Source: Aphrophora alni (taxonomy: Eukaryota > Arthropoda > Insecta > Hemiptera > Aphrophoridae). From it: 64,000 nt of DNA. The position numbers and the translations under genes were made by a program. The stretch is from assembly GCA_963513935.1 (NCBI GenBank), contig OY740772.1:104183989-104247988 (forward strand), read 5' to 3'. Of this stretch, positions 12,660 to 23,700 are shown in pieces (positions within the stretch are counted from its first letter, which is position 1; every line of letters begins with the position of its first letter). The notes below the pieces were generated by a model, which made no database searches, was not told where the DNA came from, and saw only the letters and a list, made by a program, of their open reading frames with translations.

Positions 12660-12930
12660 CAATACGTGTATAAGCCTTAAACGTTACGCGTTCGACCCCC
12701 ATTTGCATCTAAATTATTAAGCGTAATGTTTAATGGTGTAATTTGTACTTTATGTTCGTGCTTATCAAAGCTGGCTAGGTTTTTAATAGGTTTATGTTGA
12801 GACAATAGATAAGAATGATCATTTCGGTGAACGATTCGAACTTTGGATGATATAACATATTTAACCTTACTATTAGGACGCTTCTAAATTAGGTTAAGTC
12901 CCTGATTAAATAATTCGCCTTATAATGAAG
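12660..12930 (+). repeat. dispersed repeat J, left-arm copy
   Basis: Similar to 19920-20170 in the spacer: 'aaattattaag(c/t)(g/a)taatgt', 'gtgcttatcaaa', 'tgttgagacaatag' and 'aaattaggttaagtc' occur in the same order. The mirror copy lies at about 25300-25570. Confidence 0.6.
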
Positions 12931-13229
12931 TCCCCTAAATGATTAACATCTAAGTCAATGCACCATTATTTACATATTGTAAAATGTGAAGATTAGGACT
13001 GAAACCAGTATGGGAAATTGCAAAACCTAACAAAAATTTATACTTACTATACGAAATTACTTTACATGACAAATATATGGTAAAAAATATTAATAATAAA
13101 TAAAAAACTTTTTCTTTCTCGAGTATTATAAATAGTATTCAAATTTAATTTTGTTGATGGCAATGTGAAAAAGTACTATATTTTTACATAGTTTGCTAAA
13201 AAAAGGACGTACGAAAATTATGTAAATAA

Positions 13230-13800
13230 CAATCTTGTACGAGGTAGCCTATAGGATAAGTTTAGTAATCGTTTATAATTTTCCATTTAAATTTTTACCA
13301 AATCTCAACATTTTATGACATCATAAAATCGAAAAGTTAGTTTCTACGCACCTTCTATCAGTCATTATTATTGTCATATGTAGATAAACACGATAGAAAC
13401 TACAAAACTTAAAACAGCAACATGAAATATTGTAAGCAGACTGTAGTGTGCTCGTATCTAAACTTATTTATATTCAGAAACATAGAGTTTAAAATTTTCA
13501 AAATTAAAGCCATATTAAACAGTATTTGTTCATATCTCGTGTTATTCAACGATAAACTCGACAAAATGTTGCGTATTTCAATTCCGTATGTAATGATGCC
13601 AACCTCGTAGCTACAAACAACTAATAGCGAAGTTAGTGGTATAGTTGAATATATAAATTTGGTATATGGAACTATAGTGGGCTCTATAGAATCCTATTGA
13701 AATTCAGACAAACCGAATTTAAAATGTCAAAATGAAGGCAATTTTAAAACGTTTTTGTCCTTATCTCACGTGTTCAACTTATAAGAGACTAAATTAAATT
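13230..13800 (+). repeat. dispersed repeat G, left-arm copies
   Basis: 13230-13620 matches the G pattern ('ggataagtttagtaatc', 'gacagcaacatgaaat'-like, 'tgtagtgtgct', 'atttgttcatatctcg', 'gcgtatttcaattccgtatg'). 13640-13800 is a second partial unit with the same order. The ORF at 13422-13610 and its mirror at 24602-24790 lie on this repeat and have no motif. Confidence 0.55.
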
Positions 13801-13899
13801 TTATTTATATTCTGAAAGTTATCCCCATCTTTGAAAAGTGAAGTTATTTAGTGTCGAAAAATTAATTTCGAACCCTCAACTACCAAGAAAAATGTGATA

Positions 13900-14085
13900 T
13901 CCGTATATTTAAGAGATCTGACAGAGCCTTGTTACCGACAAGAGCGTAGCGATTGAATGTACAAAGTTTCGAGTCTCGCCATGCGATAATACATACCTGA
14001 CGTCAATAAAGTAAAGATATATTCAATTATAAGGTTCTGAAAACCTGTGTAACAGTTTTAAACCTAACCTAACCTACGTGTAGAC
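13900..14085 (+). repeat. dispersed repeat K, possible tRNA-related SINE
   Basis: Contains 'agtttcgagtctcgcc', which resembles an RNA polymerase III B box (GWTCRANNC, first base off), then 'tatattcaattataaggttctgaaaacctgtgtaac' in part shared with 15770-15840, 22370-22440 and 24130-24315. The SINE reading is tentative because no A box is clear. Confidence 0.35.
14061..14077 (+). repeat. short CCTAA run
   Basis: Three CCTAA units (AACCTAACCTAACCTAC), the complement of the common arthropod telomere repeat TTAGG. It is too short to be a telomere and is mirrored at 24131-24147. Confidence 0.6.
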
Positions 14086-14784
14086 CATTTGATTCCCAAG
14101 AGCCTTAATTTTGTATTTTAGAGTATCTGCTTGTACTAGGATAACATTGTATGATGGTGGAGCTGAGTAAGTACTATAATGGCGTCCATCAGGTGGTTTT
14201 TACAGTTACAAATACGTCTGGATAGTTCGTAAAATTAAAATATATAACATGAACGCTGTATAGAAGTAAAATGCAATTTTGAGATGTCGTATCACTGCTG
14301 CCAGCAAAGACAAGAATAGCGATTTAATAATAAGAAAATATTCTCTTCCTCTTGAAACACGAACAAAAGTTTACATAATTTGAAAAATAAACAAAGATTT
14401 GAACTGTGACTTTATTGTCATTGGTTATTCAGAACTATAAAAAGCAATGTTAGGGTTTTTGCGTAGGAAAGGAGATACTTTCATTTTTTATTAGCAAAGA
14501 TATAAAAGTCAATAAACCCACTTTAAGACTGAGTAAGGAATATTTTTCCTTTTTACTGGGTAAGGAATATATTTAGTCGTGTTACAAGCGGAGGTAAAAA
14601 CATTTATAATAATATTCAGCAAATTTTAAATCGACAAGAAATATACATGCACCTGACAGCATTTTTTGTTTGAATTTAGATTTTTTAAGGAAAAGAAATT
14701 AAGACATACAGTTCATTAAGATATAAATAATGTTATGCACTTCTGGTAAGACTGCATAATTATGTTGAGACATTTATATTTTTG

Positions 14785-15015
14785 TTTCTTGTTGTTTAAA
14801 AGGAAAAACATTTCGGCCATTGTCGTCTTATAAGAAAGAATAAAAGGATATTAAATAAAAACCCCTAACCTTCGAAAACCCTAGAAACATCAAAGTTGGA
14901 AGGGAACAAGATTTAGTCAAGAGCGATAGGATAGATGAAAGAGAGGTATTTAACCAAACATTTATGAAAAAATGTGTAGATCCAACTAGGATCCCTCGGA
15001 ATTGCCACGTCCGAA
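14785..15015 (+). repeat. dispersed repeat R, near full-length copy
   Basis: A good reference copy: 'aaaggaaaaacatttcggcc', 'cttataagaaagaataaaag', 'aacccctaaccttcgaaaac', 'aagggaacaagatt', 'gataggatagatgaaagaga', 'aaatgtgtagatccaactag', 'gatccctcggaattgccacg'. The minus-strand ORF at 14828-15055 is a reading of this repeat. The mirror copy is at about 23195-23420. Confidence 0.75.
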
Positions 15016-15769
15016 GAGAAACATTCTTTAAATTGACAAAAGTACTGTTAAACATTAAAGTTTATTAATTACTCTCGATTAAAAGTATATAATCGATTTA
15101 TTATTTCACATAATGCATTATAAAATTGAATTAATTTAATAAAACATACTTTATCCAAAACATAAAACATTGTAATAGTCAGAATATCTGATCCATAAAA
15201 AGATCAAAGACTTCTTTGTTTCAGAGATTAGATCACCATTGTGCTTCCTCTGCATACCAAATTTGGAGGGCATTGAAATTAGATTATTTGGTTCTTTGAA
15301 CATTCCGTCCTGGAGTTACAAAGTTTGATCGTAAAAAGTAAAGGAAAAGTTGAATGCAGATTTCAAACTACACGAACCTATCGTTAAAGAGCTGAATGAT
15401 TTCTTTGAGAGATTACATTTTGTAGATAATTGTTTCTTTTGTAACACTTTTAACCATTTTTTTATCTTTGTGTAAACTAAAATGTAGAAGGCAGTTTTGA
15501 CACTCCATTAACCATCATATGAGGAACCAGATTTAATCATTTAACTTAACAATTAATAATCAAAGATCTTACAAACTAGAAATTATCATTACACGCTTAA
15601 CTCTAGTTTTAACTGGAAAAACAGCCTCCTGTGCAGTTTTACCGATATTCACGCAAATTATTACACTACAAACTGCTAAAATTGATCGGCCCCCGGTATA
15701 ACCAACCGCCACGCATACTAAATATAACAGTTTATGTAGTGATAAGTAATTTATTTAATTTACGTAGCT
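15016..15769. other. left-arm DNA without assigned feature
   Basis: No gene seen. The ORF at 15631-15813 is mirrored exactly at 22387-22569 because of the inverted duplication. It has no recognisable domain. Confidence 0.45.
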
Positions 15770-15954
15770 GTTGTATACAATTACGAGGTTCTGAAAACCT
15801 GTGTAAAAGTTAACTGTTTTTAATAAACTTACCCTACTGGGCAAAACAATCTGTTTACAGTGTACCCTTGAACAATTTAACATATCCAACTAGGTGCAAG
15901 AAACCAACTTTTGTGTATTATATAACAATAATTGATACATATAAGTTATTAAGA

Positions 15955-16560
15955 CATTTTTAGTCGTTAGATAATAATATCGTGATACTGTGTGGAAACA
16001 GAAAGCCTCCCTCTGCAATAATAATCAACCCTTTGTTGACAAAGCCTGTTCTTACGTCTGATGTGATATAATTAATTAATTTAAGGTTCATTTCAACCTC
16101 CTGCTATAAAGATAATTAAGTGAATAAAGATGAATCGCAGGTTTGTAAATATAACATTCTACTAAAACAAAGTCTAGTAAATAATGAAACTAAAATTAAT
16201 TTTGTATTAAAATAAATTAAAGTAAAATTTATGAGGATGAAAGGTGAAAAAATATTGCACTAAATTTTTTTCATATACACTTTCAAAACCAAAAATTATA
16301 TTCTCAACATCTTCCCGGGAAAAAAAAATGCTTATTGCCACCTTCTCAAAATATCTCTGAAAATTGTTTTACAATTGCTCGAATTAATTAAAATACTCTT
16401 ATATATCAAATTTGATCAAAATCTGTCCTCTCATTTGAGTTGTAGAACAGTGTCCAGACAGCGGACTGGCGATAGTTGGTTAGACAGACAGGTGACAGTC
16501 AAACTATAAATAAGCAGAGAGATAGACAATAGACCAACAAACAACATATAGACGGCCAGA
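15955..16560 (+). repeat. dispersed element E, left-arm copy
   Basis: Matches 36940-37560 (+) and 61190-61800 (-). Shared blocks are 'cagaaagcc', 'ctgcaataataatcaaccctt', 'tgttgacaaagcctgttctt', 'taattaattaattta', 'gttcatttcaacct', 'gaataaagatgaatcg', 'tatctct' and a GACA-rich end ('gacagacaggtgacag'). E recurs next to repeat L at several loci, so E and L are probably parts of one larger element. Confidence 0.7.
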
Positions 16561-16725
16561 AAAACTAGACGATGACACATGATGATACAGAGAGAATGGA
16601 TTGGCAGACATACAGACGAGGTAATGACGGATATGGTGGGCTGAGTTCTAGGCCTAGCTTAACAATCACGTTTTGTAATTCACGATATGGATCTCTCTAC
16701 ACTTATATATTACATCTTACTCCTT

Positions 16726-16751
16726 TAACCTAACCGAACCTAACCTAACCC
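16726..16751 (+). repeat. short CCTAA/CCGAA run
   Basis: AACCTAACCGAACCTAACC and a further CCTAACC give a run of telomere-like CCTAA units with one variant. It is mirrored at 21453-21478. Confidence 0.65.
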
Positions 16752-16989
16752 TGTCAAACCACCCGCAGCTTTAATAATTGTTTTATAAATATAAATAAAA
16801 ATGGGAATTAAATATTAACTTACCAATTTTACCCACACATAAAGGTAAGCCTAATTTTACGGGCGTAGTTAGGCGTTTAAAGTGTATAATGAGGGAATTA
16901 CTAGAGCCGGACTTTAATTCTGGTTTAACCCTGAAGGCCATCACGTGGCTAATTTAGCCCAACATTGTTAAAATAAATTATCAACATTT

Positions 16990-17235
16990 AGAACAGACTT
17001 ATTCTGCGTCCATCTAGTTCTCGGTCCCAGAGTCGACTGGCGGGGCGCTTGGGTTAACGTGACTCACTTTACTTATCTACGTCTAGGTCATTCGTAAGTG
17101 TATGTGAACTTTCGTAATCTGGTTGTGATTGTGGTTAGCTCCGGCGGCAACCGAGGTTCCTCTCAGAACTCAAACTAGAACCGAAGACCCAACCACGCTG
17201 TTTCCAGGTCGCAACCGAGACGAACGCGTCACAGA
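16990..17235. other. GC-richer block in left arm
   Basis: About 250 bp clearly richer in G, C and CpG than its surroundings ('ggcggggcgcttgggtt', 'gctccggcggcaaccgagg', 'cgagacgaacgcgtcac'). It lies between the E and L segments of the arm, where the E/L copies at 37 and 61 kb have other sequence. It could be an inserted SINE or a former promoter/exon. I could not recognise it. Confidence 0.45.
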
Positions 17236-17555
17236 CGAGCAGATATACAACAGAATTGACAGTTGTGGCGATTGACAAATAGATGACATTGGAACAGGTA
17301 GACAACAAAGAAACACATAGGTACTAGATAGAGAGACATAAACAGACAGATGTCGTTCCAAAATAACTTGTTTGCGCTTATGAGACTCAAAATGTCAATT
17401 TTACGAAAATTCACAATCGATTTTCTTTACCAAACTCATAAAAACTTTATACCTACGTACATATGAATAAAGTTATCAGTTTGGTCTCTATGTAAAACAA
17501 GCGACACACCTTCACTGTTAAGGCCCTTTCTCTTCTTATAAACTTACAATCTCCA

Positions 17556-17948
17556 AAATTATTACGACCCAAACGTGTAATTCCAATCGAAAAGAAGTCG
17601 GGTGTTTACAAAATCAATTGTGATGATTGTGACAGTATTTATGTGGGACAGACGGGTAGGGCATTCAAAGACCGTTTTAATGAACATTTGCCGCATACAA
17701 ACATGCATAAATTAAAATCTAACTTTGCTCAACATTTAATTAATAGTAATCATTCATACACTAATTTCAACAAAAATTTGGTTCCACTTCATATTTGCAA
17801 AAAAGGTAGACTTTTGAACGCCTTAGAAGAATTCGAAATTTATAAGGAGTTTAATAACAATCCGTCTAAATTATTAAACGATCAGCTGGATTTTAAAAGT
17901 AATAGTTTATATGACACAGCCCTAGGCTATTTTAAACCGGTTTTCTAA
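17556..17948 (+). pseudogene. PLE GIY-YIG endonuclease fragment
   Basis: About 130 in-frame codons encode the C-terminal domain of a PLE protein. The visible signature is SGVYKINCDDC then SIYVGQTGRAFKDRFNEH. This is the GIY-YIG nuclease motif (G-V-Y ... Y-V-G) with the CxxC pair typical of PLE endonucleases and a downstream H. A later LEEFEIYK contains the conserved acidic position. In PLEs this domain nicks target DNA for reverse transcription. There is no start codon of its own and no reverse transcriptase upstream, so the copy is dead on arrival. The downstream 3' UTR carries a hammerhead-like motif. Confidence 0.9.
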
Positions 17949-18107
17949 CTATAGTAATATATTTCGTTAGACAGTTTACGACAGTGTACCATGGACCACA
18001 CTACGACCTACACGATGAAATTGTCCAGCACAATTAAGTTTTTTAAAAGTGTTGTAACTGTGGTGTTTTTGTGTGTTTTTTAAACGTGTTATGTGTTTCA
18101 TTGTGTT

Positions 18108-18160
18108 TGTGTAAGTGTACTTGACAATGGGATTGCGGTCCCGAAACGCGTCGTAACATT
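18108..18160 (+). ncRNA. degenerate hammerhead motif in PLE 3' end
   Basis: TTGACAA (18121-18127) sits at the CUGANGA position with two changes. GGGA and TCCC can form stem II. GAAAC (18143-18147) is followed by GCGTC. The self-complementary ACGCGT matches the better copies at 29383 and 56689. Core changes make activity doubtful. Copy 2 has the same motif at 27805-27841. Confidence 0.5.
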
Positions 18161-18244
18161 CGAACGACCAAAAAAAGTCACAAGACGGAACATTAAAAGG
18201 TAATATTTAATATTATTATTAACATATTATCCTATATAATATTA

Positions 18245-19134
18245 CAAATAAACTGTTTGAGTTATTCTAATGCATCCTTAGATTTACATAAGTGTTTGTG
18301 CCGATTTATCTTTAAACCAGACTGAATAGTAAGGAAATTGTGTCAACCTATGCTGAAAATAAACTTATAAGTTTAATCCATTAGTAAATAAAATAAAGGG
18401 TGCAAAAACCTTGCACTATCTTAGCATTCACCTCTAAACCAAACAGAAACCTTCCTAAAATATCATTTAGGTAGTTGAGAGCCAATAAGTAAAAATAATC
18501 TTGTACCTCGTCTTTGAATTGTTTTTACATGTAAAATTTGCTTCGCTCTTGCCATAAATTTTTCTCCATCATAAATTGTATTGTGATGACGACTCTCAAA
18601 GTGTATTTTTGTGTTTTGTCAATGATTGTGTAATACTTTTTAAGAAGCCAGAATGACCACAATTATTGTGACACAGCTGGAAAACTGACGAAATTGCATA
18701 GCTTCAATCAAGGCAGACGTTATAGGTGCTTTTGGTATATAAACCCTTGGGTGGGAGGAAACGTGGTCAGTAGGCCAAGATTGATCAAAGGATGGTACTG
18801 CAGGAATTCTTTAAGATAGCCAGATGGACTTGGCGAATAAGACCTTCCTGGGAGAATTGAGACTTCAGACAAGCAACCATAAGAATTGCAAACAGGGCGA
18901 GCAAAATTCGTGTATTTCAGAGTCAGATAATTAAACTATAACGTAGAATCAGATTTGTGAGACACAACAATTAGAGTCATTCTGGATTAATAATAATAAG
19001 AAGATTCTAGCATTGTAATAAGATAGGATATGATTATTGTTGTTAATAAAGGTTAATTGAACGATTTGATTTTATTGAAAATAAAGAACATACAGTTAGG
19101 AACGCATCCACAAAACGTATCAAAACAGTTATTA
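18245..19134. other. spacer DNA between the inverted arms, unassigned
   Basis: No ORF of note. A stretch near 18390-18480 ('gggtgcaaaaaccttgcac', 'ttcacctctaaacc') weakly resembles element E. The rest is unrecognised. Confidence 0.4.
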
Positions 19135-19445
19135 AAGGAGATATGTCATAATGATAGAGTTCACAATATGTGAAACATCCAGAATACCGTCGACAGATCA
19201 TTACTTTGTATTATTAGGAGAAGCATTATAAATAACTTAACGTGTTCAGTTGTTAAGCACTCAAGTGTTAAATGTTGATATTGTCATTAATAACGTTATT
19301 GTAATAAAGGATTGCTGTTAACAATACATCCTTGATGATTTTACTCGTGTGGTAGGAATGTCTCTTGATGAACGTGAATAATAACGATGTGATTAACACA
19401 GGCATTGTTGTATAAAACGAAGAAGAACAAATATGTTACGGTATT
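19135..19445 (+). repeat. dispersed repeat C, spacer copy
   Basis: Closely matches 58430-58745 (+) and the reverse complement of 41905-42235. Shared blocks include 'aataccgtcgacagatcatt', 'tattaggagaagcattataa', 'gttaagcactcaagtgttaa', 'aataacgttattgtaataaa' and 'gaacgtgaataataacgatg'. There is no coding potential beyond chance frames. The class of element is unknown. Confidence 0.8.
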
Positions 19446-19664
19446 GTTTTCATTTCAAGTTTGTTGTAATTTGTTAATATTTTTATAATTAGATTTCATA
19501 CATTCAAATTAAATTAATTATCAGCCATTACGAAAACAACTAACTAATGAATTGATGTTGCCACCATGGTACTTACCAAACCACATCATACAATGATCAT
19601 GATTTGGTTTCTTGGGCCTTGTAGGAAATAATAAATTAATTGTATTGCTACATTAAAAGATTTA

Positions 19665-19860
19665 TTCCAGTAGGGAAAGTTGGTTTAAAACAGTTTTTAC
19701 ACAGCTTTTCGAACCTCGTAATACCCGTATCAATACTTTATTGACGTCGCGACGGCTAGGCCAATAAGTCTCCGATCGCTTCGCTCGTGTCAGTGTATTG
19801 ACTCTGGCGGGCCGCAAAGTGTTTTCTTGCTTATTGATGTTTCTTCCAAAATTCAGTTAA
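19665..19860 (-). repeat. dispersed repeat K, spacer copy
   Basis: 'acacagcttttcgaacctcg', 'tactttattgacg' and 'cgatcgcttcgctcgtgtc' parallel the K copy at 24130-24315 ('acacaggttttcagaacct', 'actttattgacgcc', 'caatcgctacgctcttgtc'). Confidence 0.55.
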
Positions 19861-19919
19861 ACTGTTTAGAAGGGTATAGTGGGAATTAAATAATGATTTA
19901 ATTCTGTCAATAAACCAAG

Positions 19920-20170
19920 GTATAGCGTTCTTCCATAAAACGCGTTTGACAATTTGTTCTTAAATTATTAAGTATAATGTGCAATTGTGTAATTTGTAAT
20001 TGTGCTTATCAAATTGTGCTGTACAATGTTGTTATTTAGACTGATGTTGAGACAATAGCTGACGTTTTGGGCGAACTATTAAACCTTTGGGTTATGAGAC
20101 AGGTTTAATCTTAGATTAGGCACTTTTCCAAATTATGTTAAGTCTCTATCTAATGAAATAATTCCTTTTA
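19920..20170 (+). repeat. dispersed repeat J, spacer copy
   Basis: Diverged relative of the arm copies at 12660-12930 and 25300-25570, with the blocks named under the left-arm copy. Confidence 0.6.
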
Positions 20171-20399
20171 TAATTTTGTAACCTTACGACCCTAAGTGCT
20201 ACTTTTCTTTACAGGATCTTAGAAAGAATATCACATTTTGTTAGAAATTCAGGGTTCGAAACCTTAATTTTATCAATAATTTCGCTATTTATCTTCGAAG
20301 AGATTAACGAGTTCTCAATTACATGCAGCATGGAAATTTACAAATAAAGTCACAAGTAAACAAAGTCACAAGTAATTGGTGGTGTTGTGTAACTCCACT

Positions 20400-20740
20400 G
20401 GCGAAATACGTAATTTTTAACTCAACGAGATCCAGTAGGCATTGAATGACAAATCGCTGTAATTTAGGCAACAGTTTCATTTGTCAAAATATGTCGCCAG
20501 GTGTAGGACTTGTCCATTCATTTATCAAAGTATATTCTGTCGTATTTCACACCTGAAGAAATTATTCACTTTGTAAATAACTTTTTTAGGATTTTACGTT
20601 GACGTTTTGTAAAATCAAAAATCAAGAACATAAGGTCACTGATTGAAATGGAGATTGTAAGTTTATAAGAAGAGAAAGGGCCTTAACAGTGAAGGTGTGT
20701 CGCTTGTTTTACATAGAGACCAAACTGATAACTTTATTCA
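20400..20740 (+). repeat. dispersed repeat L crossing the right-arm boundary
   Basis: Matches 60670-60970 (+) and the reverse complement of 37785-38065. Shared blocks: 'caacgagatc(c/t)agta', 'gaatgacaa', 'atattctgt', 'tcacacctga' and 'agagaaa..gaccct/ggcctt'. The match runs without interruption across 20649. The right copy therefore keeps the ancestral inner flank, and the left arm is the one broken at this end. Confidence 0.7.
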
Positions 20741-23700
20741 TATGTACGTAGGTATAAAGTTTTTATGAGTTTGGTAAAGAAAATCGATTGTGAATTTTCG
20801 TAAAATTGACATTTTGAGTCTCATAAGCGCAAACAAGTTATTTTGGAACGACATCTGTCTGTTTATGTCTCTCTATCTAGTACCTATGTGTTTCTTTGTT
20901 GTCTACCTGTTCCAATGTCATCTATTTGTCAATCGCCACAACTGTCAATTCTGTTGTATATCTGCTCGTCTGTGACGCGTTCGTCTCGGTTGCGACCTGG
21001 AAACAGCGTGGTTGGGTCTTCGGTTCTAGTTTGAGTTCTGAGAGGAACCTCGGTTGCCGCCGGAGCTAACCACAATCACAACCAGATTACGAAAGTTCAC
21101 ATACACTTACGAATGACCTAGACGTAGATAAGTAAAGTGAGTCACGTTAACCCAAGCGCCCCGCCAGTCGACTCTGGGACCGAGAACTAGATGGACGCAG
21201 AATAAGTCTGTTCTAAATGTTGATAATTTATTTTAACAATGTTGGGCTAAATTAGCCACGTGATGGCCTTCAGGGTTAAACCAGAATTAAAGTCCGGCTC
21301 TAGTAATTCCCTCATTATACACTTTAAACGCCTAACTACGCCCGTAAAATTAGGCTTACCTTTATGTGTGGGTAAAATTGGTAAGTTAATATTTAATTCC
21401 CATTTTTATTTATATTTATAAAACAATTATTAAAGCTGCGGGTGGTTTGACAGGGTTAGGTTAGGTTCGGTTAGGTTAAAGGAGTAAGATGTAATATATA
21501 AGTGTAGAGAGATCCATATCGTGAATTACAAAACGTGATTGTTAAGCTAGGCTTAGAACTCAGCCCACCATATCCTTCATTACCTCGTCTGTATGTCTGC
21601 CAAACCATTCTCTCTGTATCATCATGTGTCATCGTCTAGTTTTTCTGGCCGTCTATATGTTGTTTGTTGGTCTATTGTCTATCTCTCTGCTTATTTATAG
21701 TTTGACTGTCGCCTGCCTGTCTAACCAACTATCGCCAGTCCGCTGTCTGGACACTGTTCTACAGCTCAAATGAGAGGACAGATTTTGATCAAATTTGATA
21801 TATAAGAGTATTTTAATTAATTCGAGCAATTGTAAAACAATTTTCAGAGATATTTTGAGAAGGTGGCAATAAGCATTTTTTTTTCCCGGGAAGATGTTGA
21901 GAATATACTTTTTGATTTTGATAGTGTATAATATGTAAAAAATTTAGTGCAATGTTTTTTCACCTTTCATCCTCATAAATGTTACTTTAATTTGTTTTAA
22001 TACAAAATTAATTTTAGTTTCATTATTTCCTAGACTGTGTTTATGTCATGTTTACAAACCTGCGATTCATCTTTATTCACTTAATTATCTTTATAGCAGG
22101 AGGTTGAAATGAACCTTAAATTAATTAATTATATCACATCAGACGTAAGAACAGGCTTTGTCAACAAAGGGTTGATTATTATTGCAGAGGGAGGCTTTCT
22201 GTTTCCACACAGTATCACGATATTATTATCTAACGACTAAAAATGTCTTAATAACTTATATGTATCAATTATTGTTATATAATACACAAAAGTTGGTTTC
22301 TTGCACCTAGTTGGATATGTTAAATTGTTCAAGGGTACACTGTAAACAGATTGTTTTGCCCAGTAGGGTAAGTTTATTAAAAACAGTTAACTTTTACACA
22401 GGTTTTCAGAACCTCGTAATTGTATACAACAGCTACGTAAATTAAATAAATTACTTATCACTACATAAACCGTTATATTTAGTATGCGTGGCGGTTGGTT
22501 ATACCGGGGGCCGATCAATTTTAGCAGTTTGTAGTGTAATAATTTGCGTGAATATCGGTAAAACTGCACAGGAGGCTGTTTTTCCAGTTAAAACTAGAGT
22601 TAAGCGTGTATCGTGATAATTTATAGTTTGAAAGATCCTTAATTATTAATTATTAGTTAAATGATTAAATCTGGTTCCTCATGTGATGGGTTAATGGAGT
22701 GTCATAACTGCCTGCTACATTTTAGTTTATACAAAGATAAAAAAATGGTTGAAAGTATTACAAAAGAAACAATTATCTACAAAATGTAATCTCTCAAAGA
22801 AATCATTCAGCTCTTTAACGATATTTTCGTGTAGTTTGAAATCTGCATTCAACTTTTCCTTTACTTTTTACGATCAAACTTTGTAACTCCAGGACGGAAT
22901 GTTCAAAGAACCAAATAATCTAATTTCAATGCCCTCCAAATTTGGTATGCAGAGGAAGCACAATGGTGATCTAATCTCTGAAACAAAGAAGTCTTTGATC
23001 TTTTTATGGATCAGATATTCTGACTATTACAATGTTTTATGTTTTGGATAAAGTATGTTTTATTAAATTAATTCAATTTTATAATGCATTATGTGAAATA
23101 ATAAATCGATTATATACTTTTAATCGAGAGTAATTAATAAACTTTAATGTTTAACAGTACTTTTGTCAATTTAAAGAATGTTTCTCTTCGGACGTGGCAA
23201 TTCCGAGGGATCCTAGATGGATCTACACATTTTTTCATAAGTGTTTGGTTAAATACCTCTCTTTCATCTATCCTATTGCTCTTGACTAAATCTTGTTCCC
23301 TTCCAACTTTGATGTTTCTAGGGTTTTCAAAGGTTAGGGGTTTTTATTTAATATCCTCTTATTTCTTTTTTATAAGACGACAATGGCCGAAATGTTTTTC
23401 CTTTTAAACAACAAGAAAGAAAAATATAAATGTCTCAACATAGTTATGCAGTCTTACCAGAAGTGCATAACATTATTTATATCTTAATGAACTGTATGTG
23501 TTAATTTATTTTCCTTAAAAAAATCTAAATTCAAACAAAAAATGCTGTCAGGTGCATGTATATTTCTTGTCGATTTAAAATTTGCTGAATATTATTATAA
23601 ATGTTTTTACCTCCGCTTGTAACACGACTAAATATATTCCTTGCCCAGTAAAAAGGAAAAATATTCCTTACTCAGTCTTAAAGTGGGTTTATTGACTTTT

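Larger units (their letters stand above)
11523..17555 (+). repeat. left arm of 6-kb inverted duplication
   Basis: This 6033-bp segment is the reverse complement of 20649-26709, with only scattered substitutions and small indels wherever I compared them. The outer edge (11523, 'gaaacctagctgg') lies inside an R repeat that continues outward, so the left copy keeps the ancestral outer flank. The inner edge is sharp: 'aacttacaatctcca' ends at 17555 and PLE sequence starts at 17556. The arm carries ordinary dispersed repeats (R, J, G, K, E) and no convincing gene. ORFs that appear mirrored in the two arms only reflect the duplication. Confidence 0.95.
17556..18244 (+). mobile_element. Penelope-like element, 5'-truncated copy 1
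   Basis: This 689-bp segment is nearly identical to 27241-27929. The one difference I noticed is one extra T in a T-run of the 3' UTR. It starts abruptly at 17556, directly against the broken inner end of the left arm, and ends at about 18244 ('tataatatta'). Its reading frame is open from the first base, which corresponds to codon 176 of the longer copy, to the stop at 17946-17948. It therefore keeps only the endonuclease domain and the 3' UTR. The flanks 'aatctcca' and 'caaataaa' show no convincing target-site duplication. The near-identity to copy 2 implies recent origin or recent duplication. Confidence 0.93.

Noticed and set aside
12690..12705. tRNA-like B box 'gttcgaccc'
   Set aside because: No tRNA cloverleaf, A box or acceptor stem could be built around it.
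17170..21034. Identical small proteins on opposite strands (17170-17414 minus and 20790-21034 plus)
   Set aside because: They are mirror images within the two arms of the inverted duplication. Identity reflects the DNA duplication, and neither shows a domain.
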